Positions 1 to 8,845 are shown, numbered from the stretch's first letter. The stretch: DNA of 48,256 nt from Prochlorococcus sp. AG-436-C05 (GCA_003209795.1 QCPB01000008.1:1-48256); one strand, 5' to 3'. Translations and numbers: made by a program. The notes: a model not told the origin generated them from the letters alone.

Positions 1-281
1 GATCAGGATTAACCGTTACAGTCGCTAAATATTTAACTCCCAATGGAATAGATATAAACAAATTTGGGATTAGGCCTGATATAGAAGTTAAAATGAATAC
101 CGATCAAATTCTTCCTAAAGAAATTGGAACTAGAAGAGATAAACAATATAAAGCGGCCGAGAAAGAACTCATTAAGACAATTCAAATTAAAAATAAGATA
201 AGTCAGTTTGATCCTAAGACTACTAATTTAAATGCCTTTATAAAAAATAATGAAAAAATCTTAGTATTTTCTCTTTATTAA
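1..281 (+). CDS. Carboxyl-terminal processing protease (S41), C-terminal fragment
   Basis: The window opens inside this gene; the frame runs from base 3 to the TAA at 279-281. The visible 92 residues start SGLTVTVAKYLTPNG and continue INKFGIRPDI, the strand pattern found just after the catalytic part of CtpA-like S41 proteases, where GLTVTVA-YLTPNG and the I-P-D motif are usual. The rest is a lysine-rich tail. CtpA-family enzymes act in the lumen or periplasm, for example in processing the D1 precursor. The PDZ domain and the Ser/Lys dyad lie upstream of the window, so the exact paralog cannot be told. The stop codon interlocks with that of the convergent nadA gene. Confidence 0.85.
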   Translation, partial: SGLTVTVAKYLTPNGIDINKFGIRPDIEVKMNTDQILPKEIGTRRDKQYKAAEKELIKTIQIKNKISQFDPKTTNLNAFIKNNEKILVFSLY

Positions 282-1192
282 TTACTCATATCTAACATTC
301 TTTTTATTGGGTTGTATGCGTTTTTAATTATTTCTGGATCTAGTTCAATTGATGGTGAATTATTTTTTAAACAATCAAGAATTTTTTCTAAAGTATTTAA
401 TTTCATATATGGACACTCATTACATTTGCATCCTTCTATGTCTGGAACTTCAATAAAGATTTTTTTAGGCTCTCTTTTTTTCATTTGATGTATTATTCCA
501 GGCTCAGTTAAAACCATATAAATTTTAGATTGATCTTTGCTAATGTAATCAAGTAATTTACTCGTTGATCCAATAAAATCTGAAAGTGCCAATAAATTTT
601 GACTGCATTCAGGATGAGCTATTACTTTTGCTTCTGGATTTTGATATTTCAATTTTAATAAAGCTTCTTCACTAAAAGTTTCATGCACAATACAGCTTCC
701 AGGCCATAGTTTAAGATTTCTTCCTGAATTTTTTTGCACCCATCTTCCAAGATTTTGATCGGGTGCAAATATTATTTTTTTATCTTTAGGAATTTTTTCT
801 ACTAATGAAACTGCATTGCTGCTTGTGCATATCAGGTCGCTCTGGGCTTTTACTTCTGCTGTGCAATTTATGTAACTTATGACAAAGTGATCTGGATTCT
901 CCTGTCTAAACTTTTGAAATTCATCTGCTGGACAATCGTCAGCCAATGAGCAACCTGCATCAATATCAGGTAATAAGACTGTTTTGTTTGGGCTAAGTAT
1001 TTTTGCAGTTTCTGCCATAAAGTGTACGCCGCAAAAAATTATTATATCTGCATTATTATTTGCAGCTTTTCTTGATAGATCCAAAGAATCCCCAATAAAA
1101 TCTGCAATATCTTGAATTTCTGGAGCTTGATAATAATGTGCCAAAATTATGGCATTAGCTTTTAAGCAACGCTCCTTTATTTCAGAAATCAA
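278..1192 (-). CDS. nadA: Quinolinate synthase NadA
   Basis: Condenses iminoaspartate with dihydroxyacetone phosphate to quinolinate in de novo NAD synthesis, using a 4Fe-4S cluster. Visible hallmarks are the LAHYYQ motif (residues 17-22), CGVHFMAETAK (54-64), an AGCSLAD segment with C81, GSCIVHE with C167, HPEC, and a C-terminal Cys cluster C255/C257/C260. By family knowledge C81, C167 and one of the last three should bind the cluster. There is no ATG: the frame opens after a TAA upstream, and the only usual start is TTG at 1190-1192, giving 304 aa, about the family length. An ATA codon at 1235-1237 would give MTSTAKKKS and could be a mutated ancestral start. The gene is divergent from the phosphoesterase gene. 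Confidence 0.95.
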   Translation of the reverse strand: MISEIKERCLKANAIILAHYYQAPEIQDIADFIGDSLDLSRKAANNNADIIIFCGVHFMAETAKILSPNKTVLLPDIDAGCSLADDCPADEFQKFRQENPDHFVISYINCTAEVKAQSDLICTSSNAVSLVEKIPKDKKIIFAPDQNLGRWVQKNSGRNLKLWPGSCIVHETFSEEALLKLKYQNPEAKVIAHPECSQNLLALSDFIGSTSKLLDYISKDQSKIYMVLTEPGIIHQMKKREPKKIFIEVPDIEGCKCNECPYMKLNTLEKILDCLKNNSPSIELDPEIIKNAYNPIKRMLDMSN

Positions 1193-1295
1193 AGAGTCTT
1201 CGTTTTGAATAGATTTCTTTTTGGCAGTAGAAGTTATACTGTTCAGGATTTAGAATATCTCTATATAGATTATATGCTTTTAAAGAGAAAAAATT

Positions 1296-2129
1296 CTGAC
1301 AAATTTAAAAATTGCTATTGTTGGTGACTGTCATGGTCAATGGTCTGAATTAGACTTAAAAATTTTATCGATTATTCAACCAGATATTGTTTTATTTATA
1401 GGGGATATTTCTGATGGTAGTATCAAAATAATAAAAAAAATAAATGCTATTAAAATCCCTACTTATGTAATTTTGGGTAATCATGATAGAGGTAAAGATT
1501 TTTCAGGAGAAACTCTTTTAAAGCAAATTCGTGTTCTTGGAGAAAAATACTGCGCCTGGGATTTAAGGGTTTTTAATAATCAAATAAATATACTATCGGC
1601 CAGGCCATGCAGTTCAGGTGGAGGCTATTATCTTTCAAAAGAGGTTAGAGGTGTTTATGGTCCTATAACTGAAAAAGAATCAGTTAGTAAAATGATAAGA
1701 GGTTCAGAAAAAACTATTAAAGAATTACCTTTAATAATTATTTCTCATGCAGGACCTTCTGGTTTAGGTTCAGAACCTGGAAGTATTTGCGGGAAAGATT
1801 GGAAATTGCCATCTTCAGATTGGGGAGATAGAGATTTGTCAGTAGCTATATCAGAAATCCAAAAGAAAAGAATAGTTAACCTAGTCATATTTGGTCATAT
1901 GCATAATCGTCTACAAAGAAACCTTGGTTTTCGAGAAATGTTCAAAACTGATAATAAAGGTACTGCTTATTTTAATACTGCTGTCGTCCCAAGATATCAA
2001 ATTAGTGAAGATGGAGAACTTTTAATAAATTTTTCATGGGTTGAGTTTGAAAACAATAAACTTAAACATGTTTCACATCGATGGTATTTAGAATCTGGAA
2101 AAGTTTATGAAGAGAAAAGATTTCTTTGA
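1296..2129 (+). CDS. Calcineurin-like metallophosphoesterase (TIGR04168-like)
   Basis: Binuclear-metal phosphoesterase of unknown substrate. The fold motifs appear in order: GDCHG (residues 10-14), GDISDG (36-41), GNHDR (61-65), SHAGPSG in the middle and GHMHNR near the end, which together build the two-metal site. A start at the TTG at 1473 would delete the first two motifs, so the true start must be upstream. The frame opens after TAA 1281-1283 and offers only ATT 1293 or CTG 1296. CTG gives M-T-N-L-K-I-A-I-V-G-D, a natural N-terminus, and 277 aa. CTG is a rare start, so this choice is uncertain. It resembles a family widespread in cyanobacteria and plants (TIGR04168); that assignment is from memory of the family. 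Confidence 0.85.
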   Translation: MTNLKIAIVGDCHGQWSELDLKILSIIQPDIVLFIGDISDGSIKIIKKINAIKIPTYVILGNHDRGKDFSGETLLKQIRVLGEKYCAWDLRVFNNQINILSARPCSSGGGYYLSKEVRGVYGPITEKESVSKMIRGSEKTIKELPLIIISHAGPSGLGSEPGSICGKDWKLPSSDWGDRDLSVAISEIQKKRIVNLVIFGHMHNRLQRNLGFREMFKTDNKGTAYFNTAVVPRYQISEDGELLINFSWVEFENNKLKHVSHRWYLESGKVYEEKRFL

Positions 2130-2152
2130 ATTTATTTTAAATGGATAAAATC

Positions 2153-2950
2153 TTAACTCTTTTTTGGTTGCTCATATCTTGAGAATATAGTTTGTGAAAG
2201 AATATATCCTGCAATCCCTGCTGCGGCAAAAGCTAGACCATTTTTTAATAAAGGTAATATATCAGTTGTTCTGGTAATTATTGGAGCTAATCCAAAGATT
2301 CCAAATAACATGCCCCATAATGGTGACAGAAGGGCTAAAAATCCAATAGATATGATTTGACCTTCTTTTCTTGGCGCAGCCGAAAATCCAGCTACTAATC
2401 CACCTAAAATAGAAGTACATAAAGTCCATATATATTGTTCTGTGGGTAAGCCTGGTACAACTTGACAGCCACCTCTATCCAAACAAACTTTTACTGAATT
2501 AATTGCATCTAAAACTGCACCATCTTCTCCGTGCTCTTTTACATAATATTGATTACCGAATCTTGTTTGAAGTTCAACCCAGAATAGTCTTGGCATAAAA
2601 GGGAAATATGCTTCTCCAACGTTAAAATTTAGTAAATTTCCCCCTCTTGGATCTGCAATGATTAACAAACTTGTATCATCTAAATCCCAGTAATCTTTTA
2701 TTGCAATTCCAGGGGCACTTTCGAATTGAGATAAATATTTAATTTTCCAACCACTTTCAAATTCTATTTTATTAAGATTTTCCTCTAAAGATCTTTTCTG
2801 GTTAGGGCTTAATGTTTTTGCTAAATCTATAACAGGTGTTTTTTCTTCTGGTAAAAGATCTGGATTATTTATAGCAAAAACGGGTTTATTAGAAATAAAA
2901 ATTACTAGAGATAGAAATATTCCCAATAAATAGTTAGTCTTTGAAGGCAT
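2153..2950 (-). CDS. TPM-domain membrane protein, Psb32-like
   Basis: 265 aa. Residues 1-26 form a signal peptide ending PVFA. It is followed by a TPM domain (about 30-170) with the typical opening P-V-I-D-L-A-K-T-L-S and an internal D-P-R-G-G-N-L-L strand. Two or three hydrophobic segments lie between about 175 and 255, and the C-terminus is basic. TPM proteins with this layout in oxygenic phototrophs include Psb32, linked to photosystem II repair and protection; TPM_phosphatase is another name for the fold. It is most likely exported to the lumen side and anchored by its C-terminal helices. The gene is transcribed away from the methyltransferase gene, 32 bp upstream. Confidence 0.8.
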   Translation of the reverse strand: MPSKTNYLLGIFLSLVIFISNKPVFAINNPDLLPEEKTPVIDLAKTLSPNQKRSLEENLNKIEFESGWKIKYLSQFESAPGIAIKDYWDLDDTSLLIIADPRGGNLLNFNVGEAYFPFMPRLFWVELQTRFGNQYYVKEHGEDGAVLDAINSVKVCLDRGGCQVVPGLPTEQYIWTLCTSILGGLVAGFSAAPRKEGQIISIGFLALLSPLWGMLFGIFGLAPIITRTTDILPLLKNGLAFAAAGIAGYILSQTIFSRYEQPKKS

Positions 2951-2982
2951 AGAAAAGTTTTTGTCTTTATATATTTTCGCCG

Positions 2983-4173
2983 ATGAATAGCTTACCCGTA
3001 AAGAATCCAGATTGGTTAATAAAAAAAATAATAAAAATGGGTGGATCTATAAGTTTTTATGACTATATGAATTTTGCTTTAAATGATCCTACTAATGGTT
3101 ACTATGGCAGTGGAAAAGCTGAGTTAGGTTTCCAAGGTGATTTTGTTACTTCACCTTCTTTATCAGATGATTTTTCTTTTTTTGTTGGTAAACAAATTGA
3201 AGAGTGGTTGATTCAGTTCAAAAGTAATCATTTATGTGATCAGAAATTATTTGTAATTGATTTTGGAGCTGGAGATGGAAGCTTTATGAGTGGACTTATA
3301 AAATATTTATTGGAAAGTAGTAATAATTCTTCAGAAGGAGTTTCTTTTGTAATTGTAGAACCTAACAAGGGAATGATAGAAAAACAAAAAATAAAATTGA
3401 AAGAATTTCTAAGCTTAGGTATTGATATTCTATGGAAAGGTTTGGAAGAAATAGAAGGAAATAATATTAATGGTATTTTTATAGCAAATGAAGTTTTAGA
3501 CGCCTTACCAGTAGAGAGAATCACTTTTTCTAAAGGAAAATTATTTCGACAAGCAGTTTCTGTAGACAAAAGATCTTGGAGATTATTTCTTGACGAACTA
3601 CCAATTACAAGAGAATTAGAAAAAAGTATTGAACTCGCTAAGAGTAAATTAGGAATTACTATTCCGCCCGACGATGCACCAGAAGGATGGACGACAGAAT
3701 GGCATTTAGACAACTCAGAATGGTTAAAGGGTATTTATGAAAAAATCAATAATGGAATTTTATTAATAATTGATTACGCTAAAGAAGCAAAGAAATACTA
3801 TGGACCTCGGAATTCCAATGGGACGATAATTTCTTATAAGAATCAAAAAACATCAAATAATATCTTAGAATCCCCTGGGAATTTTGATATTACCTCTCAT
3901 ATTTGTATTGAAACATTAATACATGATGCAGTAACTCTGGGTTTTAAGAATATTGGAATAACTAAGCAAGGAGAAGCTTTGTTGGCCCTTGGATTGGCAG
4001 AGAGACTTTATGAAATTCAGAAAGAGTTTAAGACAGATTTATCTAACGCACTGGCGAGAAGAGAGGCTTTATTGAGATTGGTTGACCCGATATGTCTGGG
4101 TGATTTCAAGTGGTTTGTTTTTCATAAGTTTAAAGACAATAAATTGAAAATAAATTCAACTTGTTTGCGTTAA
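2983..4173 (+). CDS. SAM-dependent methyltransferase, MidA/NDUFAF7 family
   Basis: 396 aa, matching the COG1565 family in length and motif order. The N-terminus has [19 protein letters not shown], followed by [19 protein letters not shown]. The SAM site is [14 protein letters not shown] (about 88-101), and [15 protein letters not shown] is a family signature. The eukaryotic member NDUFAF7 methylates an arginine of a complex I subunit, so a role in NDH-1 assembly is possible here, but that is inference. The 3' end shares TTAA (4170-4173) with the convergent aroB gene. Confidence 0.88.
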   Translation: MNSLPVKNPDWLIKKIIKMGGSISFYDYMNFALNDPTNGYYGSGKAELGFQGDFVTSPSLSDDFSFFVGKQIEEWLIQFKSNHLCDQKLFVIDFGAGDGSFMSGLIKYLLESSNNSSEGVSFVIVEPNKGMIEKQKIKLKEFLSLGIDILWKGLEEIEGNNINGIFIANEVLDALPVERITFSKGKLFRQAVSVDKRSWRLFLDELPITRELEKSIELAKSKLGITIPPDDAPEGWTTEWHLDNSEWLKGIYEKINNGILLIIDYAKEAKKYYGPRNSNGTIISYKNQKTSNNILESPGNFDITSHICIETLIHDAVTLGFKNIGITKQGEALLALGLAERLYEIQKEFKTDLSNALARREALLRLVDPICLGDFKWFVFHKFKDNKLKINSTCLR

Positions 4174-5261
4174 GAAAAATATTTTAAAAATAATGAATCC
4201 ACTATGTCATCATAAATATCAACTTCTCCAATTCCTTTAGGTAAAATAAACCTCATTTTGCCATCTCGGACCTTTTTGTCGCCCATAAGTATTCTTATAA
4301 CTTCGTTTTTATTTATTTTGGGAATCTTATTAGGAAGACTATAGCTTTTAAGAAGATTATCTTGTCTTATGAAGTCCTCTTTAGACCATAAACCTTTCTC
4401 AAGTGCTATATCGCCTGCAATTCTCATGCCGATAGATATCGCCTCACCGTGCAGAAATTCACCGTATCCACATAAGTTTTCAATAACGTGGCCAAAAGAA
4501 TGGCCATAATTCAATATTGCTCTAATTCCATGCTCTTTCTCATCCTCTGAAACAATGTAAGACTTCGTTTTAATTGAACTATTTATTATTTTAATTAAAT
4601 ATTCATTCTCGAGATTTATTAGTTTATTTTTGTTCTTCTCATTCTCTAAAAATTCAAAAAGTTCCTTATCTTTAATGATTCCATATTTTATAACTTCAGC
4701 CATACCAGCGTTAAATTCTCTTTTTGGTAAAGTTTTTAAAGTTTCCGGGTCAATAAATACAGCTTTTGGTTGATGAAAAGCGCCTATTAAATTTTTCCCT
4801 TTAGGATGATTAACAGCTGTTTTCCCACCTACCGATGAATCAACCATAGATAATAAAGTTGTGGGGATCTGAATATATTCGATACCTCTTAGCCAAGTCG
4901 CAGCGGCTAAACCAGTTATGTCTCCCACGATACCTCCTCCAAGGGCAATGATTAAGGAATTCCTGTCCAGGCCAAATTCAAAGGCAATGTTATAAATTTC
5001 ACTTAAGGTTTCTAAGTTTTTATGCGATTCTCCTGCCTTAATAAGGAATATTTGGGCTTGATAATTATTATCTTTTAAATTTTTTAAGAATTCTTCACTA
5101 TATAAATCCGATATTTCCTTATTAGAAATTACAAGTATTTTTCTATTATTTTTTACCCCAATTTTTAAAAGTTCTTGACTGATATTGTTTATTACTCCTG
5201 CTGCTATAGTTACTTCGTATGATTTATTGCCTAAAGGAACTAATATTTTGCTCTTATTCAC
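4170..5261 (-). CDS. aroB: 3-dehydroquinate synthase
   Basis: Second step of the shikimate pathway: DAHP to 3-dehydroquinate, with NAD+ and a divalent metal. At 363 aa the length is normal. NAD-binding [20 protein letters not shown] starts near residue 108, followed by [20 protein letters not shown]. The metal ligands are in [11 protein letters not shown] (Glu), [11 protein letters not shown] (His) and HGEAISIGM (His). The start is ATG at 5259-5261. Its stop interlocks with that of the methyltransferase gene. All key residues are present, so the enzyme should be active. Confidence 0.97.
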   Translation of the reverse strand: MNKSKILVPLGNKSYEVTIAAGVINNISQELLKIGVKNNRKILVISNKEISDLYSEEFLKNLKDNNYQAQIFLIKAGESHKNLETLSEIYNIAFEFGLDRNSLIIALGGGIVGDITGLAAATWLRGIEYIQIPTTLLSMVDSSVGGKTAVNHPKGKNLIGAFHQPKAVFIDPETLKTLPKREFNAGMAEVIKYGIIKDKELFEFLENEKNKNKLINLENEYLIKIINSSIKTKSYIVSEDEKEHGIRAILNYGHSFGHVIENLCGYGEFLHGEAISIGMRIAGDIALEKGLWSKEDFIRQDNLLKSYSLPNKIPKINKNEVIRILMGDKKVRDGKMRFILPKGIGEVDIYDDIVDSLFLKYFS

Positions 5262-5384
5262 GATGAATTACCTATCTTTAATTTATAAATACTAAAATTT
5301 AATATTATATATTAGCAAAAGTTAAGCTCCAAAAATACTTCAAAATAAGTTGTTAAGAATTTAAAATCATAATAAAATCGTTTT

Positions 5385-6575
5385 ATGAGTTTTAAAACAA
5401 ATATAAACAATAGAAAAAAAAATTATTCTATAGGAATAATTGGTGGTGGCCAACTCGCATTAATGTTAACTGAAGCAGCAAAAAATAGAGGCTTAGAAGT
5501 ATGTGTGCAAACAAAATCTTCTAGCGATCCTGCGGGTTTAAAAGCTGCTTATGTAATAGAAGCGGATCCTTTAGATGTAAACGGTAATAAGTCCTTAATA
5601 AATGAGTGTGAAAAAATAATTTTTGAAAATGAATGGATAAAAATTGATAAATTAAATTTAATTGATACCAAAAACATTTTTATTCCAAGCCTTGATGCAA
5701 TTAAACCCTTAGTAGATAGGATTTCTCAAAAAAAATTAATAGATAGTATTAATATTCCTTGTCCAAAATGGATTTCTATTAAAGATTTTAAAATTCTCCC
5801 GGAAGAGGAAATTAAAAATTGGAGTTTTCCTCTTATGGCAAAATCAAATAAAGGGGGATACGACGGGAAAGGAAATAAAAAAATAAATACTAAAGAAGAA
5901 CTTGATTATTTCTTGAATGAGAATGATGTTGATGAATGGTTAATAGAGGAATGGATAGATTTTGAAAATGAGTTAGCTCTTGTAGGCTCCAGAGATCATA
6001 ATGGGGAGATAAGAGTATTTCCAATGGTAGAAACGTTCCAATCAAACCATGTTTGTGATTGGGTATTGTCTCCTGCCTCAACAGATTATGATTTAAATTT
6101 ATTCGCATTAAATATTTTTTCTTCAATAGTAAATCAACTTAACTATGTAGGAGTTTTGGGCATTGAATTTTTTTATGGTGTAAATGGCCTATTAATTAAT
6201 GAAATCGCCCCTAGAACTCATAATTCAGCTCATTTTTCTATTGAAGCTTGTTCTTCTAGTCAGTTTGATCAATATGTTTGTATTTCTTCTGGCATTAAAC
6301 CCCCTGAAATTAAAATGAACTGTGAAGGCGCAATTATGATAAATTTACTCGGTTTAAAAAATAATTTCCCAACCTCAATAGAAACAAGAATCAAAATGTT
6401 ATCTGCAATAGATGGTTCTAATTTGCATTTGTACGGTAAATCTCAGGAAACACCTGGAAGAAAAATGGCTCATATTACATTCTTGTTAAAGGGTAAAACT
6501 TATTTAGAAAGATATGATGAATCTAAAGAAATATTAACTAAGGTAAGAGACATATGGCCTTCTCCAAATGCATAA
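5385..6575 (+). CDS. purK: N5-carboxyaminoimidazole ribonucleotide synthase (PurK)
   Basis: ATP-grasp enzyme of purine synthesis that carboxylates AIR with bicarbonate and ATP. 396 aa. After a short polar leader, IGIIGGGQLALMLTEAA is the N-terminal nucleotide fold. The ATP-grasp loop KSNKGGYDGKGN lies near 152-163, with EEWIDFENELALVGSRD after it and NEIAPRTHNSAHFSIEAC as the metal and substrate loop. Start ATG 5385 is the first in frame; a start nearer the SIGIIGG segment is possible. The 6S RNA gene follows within about 20 bp, the arrangement known from other cyanobacteria. Confidence 0.96.
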   Translation: MSFKTNINNRKKNYSIGIIGGGQLALMLTEAAKNRGLEVCVQTKSSSDPAGLKAAYVIEADPLDVNGNKSLINECEKIIFENEWIKIDKLNLIDTKNIFIPSLDAIKPLVDRISQKKLIDSINIPCPKWISIKDFKILPEEEIKNWSFPLMAKSNKGGYDGKGNKKINTKEELDYFLNENDVDEWLIEEWIDFENELALVGSRDHNGEIRVFPMVETFQSNHVCDWVLSPASTDYDLNLFALNIFSSIVNQLNYVGVLGIEFFYGVNGLLINEIAPRTHNSAHFSIEACSSSQFDQYVCISSGIKPPEIKMNCEGAIMINLLGLKNNFPTSIETRIKMLSAIDGSNLHLYGKSQETPGRKMAHITFLLKGKTYLERYDESKEILTKVRDIWPSPNA

Positions 6576-6595
6576 AAATATAAGGTAAAGTTAAT

Positions 6596-6773
6596 ACACT
6601 GAGTCTTTGGTTAAGTTCTTCTTTATGTGCTCTGATCTGACTCTCTTTCGACATGTGGAAACTGTCGTGATGTGGTAGTAAACCGATCTTGCAATCGGAA
6701 ACGAAAGCTCACTTTGTTTCCTCTTCTGGCTTTTCCAGGTCGATGCAGCAGAGAACTGACGGGGATTCGGTGT
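6596..6773 (+). ncRNA. ssrS: 6S RNA (RNA polymerase regulator)
   Basis: No protein is encoded here, but the bases fold into the long rod of 6S RNA. The closing stem pairs 6596-6605 (ACACTGAGTC) with 6764-6773 (GATTCGGTGT), 10 pairs including two G-U. Further in are 6614-6619/6752-6757 (AGTTCT/AGAACT), then a large open bubble, then 6657-6662/6716-6721 (GGAAAC/GTTTCC), and an apical stem 6683-6687/6694-6698 (CCGAT/ATCGG). The length, about 178 nt, the central bubble and the position directly after purK all match cyanobacterial 6S RNA (called Yfr7 in Prochlorococcus). It mimics an open promoter and binds the housekeeping holoenzyme. End points are those of the closing stem and may be off by a few bases. 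Confidence 0.87.
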
Positions 6774-6823
6774 TACCTATCAAACTCCTTCTTATAGAAG
6801 GCATTTGGTAGGTAATTTTGTTT
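6773..6823 (+). terminator. Strong intrinsic terminator after 6S RNA
   Basis: TTACCTATCAAA at 6773-6784 pairs with TTTGGTAGGTAA at 6804-6815 (12 pairs, one G-U). It is extended by CCTTC 6787-6791 / GAAGG 6797-6801 around a 5-base loop, and the T-rich TTTTGTTTT follows. It should stop transcription from purK and 6S RNA. Confidence 0.8.
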
Positions 6824-6891
6824 TATGGAATAGGCTTGCAGGACAAAATGGTTGACAACATAAAACAAGACAACTATAAATAATAGTACAA

Positions 6892-6984
6892 ATGTATTAT
6901 CTATTAATGACTCTAGGGGATCTAATGTTTGGACTAATTTTTCTTAGTGTTATCATAATAAGTCACAAGTGGTTGGCTGCTTAA
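6892..6984 (+). CDS. Possible 30-aa membrane peptide
   Basis: Short frame ATG 6892 to TAA 6984. The peptide begins MYYLLMTLGDLMFGL and continues through IFLSVIII to end SHKWLAA. It would form one hydrophobic span with a short basic end, like many mini-proteins in picocyanobacterial genomes. An inner ATG at 6925 would leave a 19-aa peptide. No clear ribosome site was seen. There is no recognised family and the evidence is weak. Confidence 0.3.
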   Translation: MYYLLMTLGDLMFGLIFLSVIIISHKWLAA

Positions 6985-7089
6985 CCTCGATCGAAGCAGA
7001 TTAATTTTATTTGCAAAAAATAATAAATCTCCAAGAAATAATATCAGGATTTTTGCTCATACATATTATGTAAATGATATTGGACAACC

Positions 7090-7203
7090 ATGTCAATTAA
7101 ATCTTCAAGCCAAATGCACTTAGACGATGCTTGGAACAAATGACATGACCTTCAATTAGAAGGTTGGACTTTTGAGGAGCTTGAATTACCTAATAAACAT
7201 TAA
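7090..7203 (+). pseudogene. Small gene interrupted by one TGA
   Basis: The frame from ATG 7090 reads MSIKSSSQMHLDDAWNK, then TGA at 7141-7143, then HDLQLEGWTFEELELPNKH and TAA. The two halves join into a smooth 37-residue protein with a charged, amphipathic pattern, and the stop sits where a TGG (Trp) would fit. This looks like a recent nonsense mutation, or a sequence error, in a small conserved gene. No family is recognised. Confidence 0.5.
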
Positions 7204-7309
7204 AAATTTACATATAATTAGAAATAATTATTAAACAAGATAAGAAGTTATCTGTTTAAGATTTATATAGAATTTTCTGAATTTTTTAACGGTCTAGTTA
7301 TTGAAATTA

Positions 7310-7476
7310 ATGCAGAATATCCTTAAGAATCATAAAGAATTAGTAGATCAAGTTTCCGCATCTTTTTTATTCAAAGTGGAAAGATGGAGAGTAGGAGGTC
7401 ATTTTTGGCGATTACAAATTATATCGAACAATTAGATAGTGAACAACTTAAGGCCATGCTTAAAGAATCTGAATAA
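7310..7476 (+). pseudogene. Two overlapping short frames, possibly a frameshifted small gene
   Basis: ATG 7310 opens 41 codons beginning MQNILKNHKELVDQVS, ending at TAG 7433-7435. In another frame ATG 7384 opens 30 codons containing SFLAITNYIEQLDSEQLK and ending MLKESE at TAA 7474-7476. The second part is acidic, helical and protein-like, and its first third overlaps the other frame. One gene broken by a frameshift near 7384-7410, or two unrelated mini-frames, would both fit. Bases 7477-7596 hold nothing recognisable. Confidence 0.3.
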
Positions 7477-7596
7477 TTTAAGATTGTCAAAGATTATTTT
7501 TTTAACTAGTTTTTGAATTATGAGTATCTTCCTAAACTAAGTAAAAAATATCTAGATAAATCTTTTATTAAGGGGAAATTTGATTCAAGAGTTTAA

Positions 7597-8346
7597 CTAA
7601 TCTTTTATAGCTATTTGCCAATAAGGATAGTCTAGGTTTGATTTTTCTCTGATTAACTGTAATTTTCTAGAATTTATCTTTACAACAATTCCATCGGTTG
7701 GATATTCCTTAAACAACTTCCCTTCTAGCCATTTTTTTTTGAAGACTTTCAATTGGTTTGTGAAATTACAGGAAATATCTTTAGGGGTTGAGAAACCAAG
7801 CTTTGCAAGATGCTTTTTGGATTCATATTGGTTAAGTCTTGAATTAAGTATTTGGAAACTGCAAAAACTAAGACTTTCTCGAAACCCTTCTTTAGATCTT
7901 AGGAATCCAGACGCAATTCTTTGGGAAAAATTGGGAGCTTGATTGGGTGCATAAAGTTCACCTCGAACTTGGAATATTCCTCGAATAGGTATTTTGCTGG
8001 AAATGTCTTGAACTTTTGCAATTTTGCTTGTTACATCAGTTCCTGTTCTTGAGATTGCTTTCTCTAAAGAGCCATTTTTATATTGCAAAGCAATAGCACA
8101 ACCATCAATCTTAGGCTCAATTAACAATCGAGTATCTGGTAGTAAGCCTTTTAAAAACTTATCAATTGAATCCTTTTTTAATGATGGTAATACTAATTTA
8201 TTTTTCTTAGTAAAGTAATCACAATTATGATCAATTCTTAATAGATTTTTCTCAAGTTGATCAAACTGTTTATCAGAAATTAAAGCATTGCCATTTCTGT
8301 AGTTATAGTCATACCATTCAATTCTTTCCTCTAGATAACTTTTCAT
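7597..8346 (-). CDS. Stand-alone NAD+-dependent DNA ligase adenylation-domain protein
   Basis: 249 aa. Residues 8-32 (RIEWYDYNYRNGNALISDKQFDQLE) match part of LigA domain Ia, which holds nicotinamide mononucleotide. The nucleotidyltransferase motifs follow: EPKIDGCAIAL with the lysine that is adenylated (motif I), ISRTGTDVT, RGELYAP (III), DGIVVKIN (IV) and YPYWQIAIKD (V). The protein ends right after motif V, so the OB, zinc-finger, HhH and BRCT domains of a normal LigA (about 670 aa) are absent. The conserved motifs suggest it can still form a ligase-AMP adduct; DNA joining is uncertain. The ATG at 8344-8346 directly abuts the stop of the upstream 68-aa membrane-protein gene, so the two are probably one operon. 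Confidence 0.82.
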   Translation of the reverse strand: MKSYLEERIEWYDYNYRNGNALISDKQFDQLEKNLLRIDHNCDYFTKKNKLVLPSLKKDSIDKFLKGLLPDTRLLIEPKIDGCAIALQYKNGSLEKAISRTGTDVTSKIAKVQDISSKIPIRGIFQVRGELYAPNQAPNFSQRIASGFLRSKEGFRESLSFCSFQILNSRLNQYESKKHLAKLGFSTPKDISCNFTNQLKVFKKKWLEGKLFKEYPTDGIVVKINSRKLQLIREKSNLDYPYWQIAIKD

Positions 8347-8553
8347 TTAATAAGAAGGTTTTAAATTTTGTTTAGGTATCCAGCGTGGTTTATCTATAAT
8401 CCATTTTTCTCTTTCTGCGTCTTTAACTGTCCACAAAAGAAAAGAAGAAATTTGTTTCAATGATAGTCCAACTATATATCTTGTTTTTGGGCTGATGGAG
8501 ATAAAACCAACTAAAAATATTAATAGAATTAGTTTGAATATGCTTTTAATCAT
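8347..8553 (-). CDS. Small membrane-anchored protein upstream of the ligase-like gene
   Basis: 68 aa. One N-terminal hydrophobic span (about 4-22, SIFKLILLIFLVGFISI) is followed by a basic, Trp-containing tail ending WIPKQNLKPSY. It belongs to no family I recognise. The stop codon touches the start codon of the ligase-like gene, which implies translational coupling. A function linked to that gene is possible but not shown. Confidence 0.6.
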   Translation of the reverse strand: MIKSIFKLILLIFLVGFISISPKTRYIVGLSLKQISSFLLWTVKDAEREKWIIDKPRWIPKQNLKPSY

Positions 8554-8590
8554 TTAAAAATCATTTATCGGATAATTAGTAATAGCTTTA

Positions 8591-8845
8591 TTATATGCAA
8601 TTCCTATAACCTTCTATTTTCGCCAGATCTTTGATATCTAAACCAGTTTCGATTAAGAGTTTTTCTCTTATATTATCCTCATTAAATTTAGTTAAAGCAC
8701 CTTTTGATGAGAGCCTAATGCAGCTGTTCTTATATTTTGCCTCTTTAATAACTGGAGATAAATATAAACCAAATAAGATTATAAACACACCTAAAGTTAT
8801 GAAGCTTGTATGGTTTTTAAACCATTCATAAAATTTATTCGTCAC
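8591..8845 (-). CDS. Small single-span protein with paired cysteines
   Basis: 84 aa. A short basic N-terminus is followed by one membrane span (FITLGVFIILFGLYL, about 15-29) with a PVI at its end, then an outward segment with Cys in KNSCIRL and a terminal YRNCI. The layout (span, Pro-Val, Cys, about 30-40 residues, then Cys near the end) is shared with the proteins at 14208-14444 and 26605-27009, which end in CNGG. Function unknown. ATG start at 8843-8845. Confidence 0.6.
   Translation of the reverse strand: MTNKFYEWFKNHTSFITLGVFIILFGLYLSPVIKEAKYKNSCIRLSSKGALTKFNEDNIREKLLIETGLDIKDLAKIEGYRNCI

Noticed and set aside
1473-2129. Phosphoesterase start at the TTG at 1473
   Set aside because: This would remove the GDCHG and GDISDG metal-site motifs that are clearly encoded upstream in the same frame.
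3240-3713. 157-codon minus-strand frame
   Set aside because: Antisense shadow inside the MidA-type methyltransferase gene.
6596-6773. tmRNA as an alternative for the RNA after purK
   Set aside because: No tag-peptide reading frame and no tRNA-like ends; the rod with central bubble fits 6S RNA.
7141-7143. In-frame TGA as selenocysteine codon
   Set aside because: No Sec machinery is visible, no suitable hairpin follows, and a Trp-to-stop change explains it.
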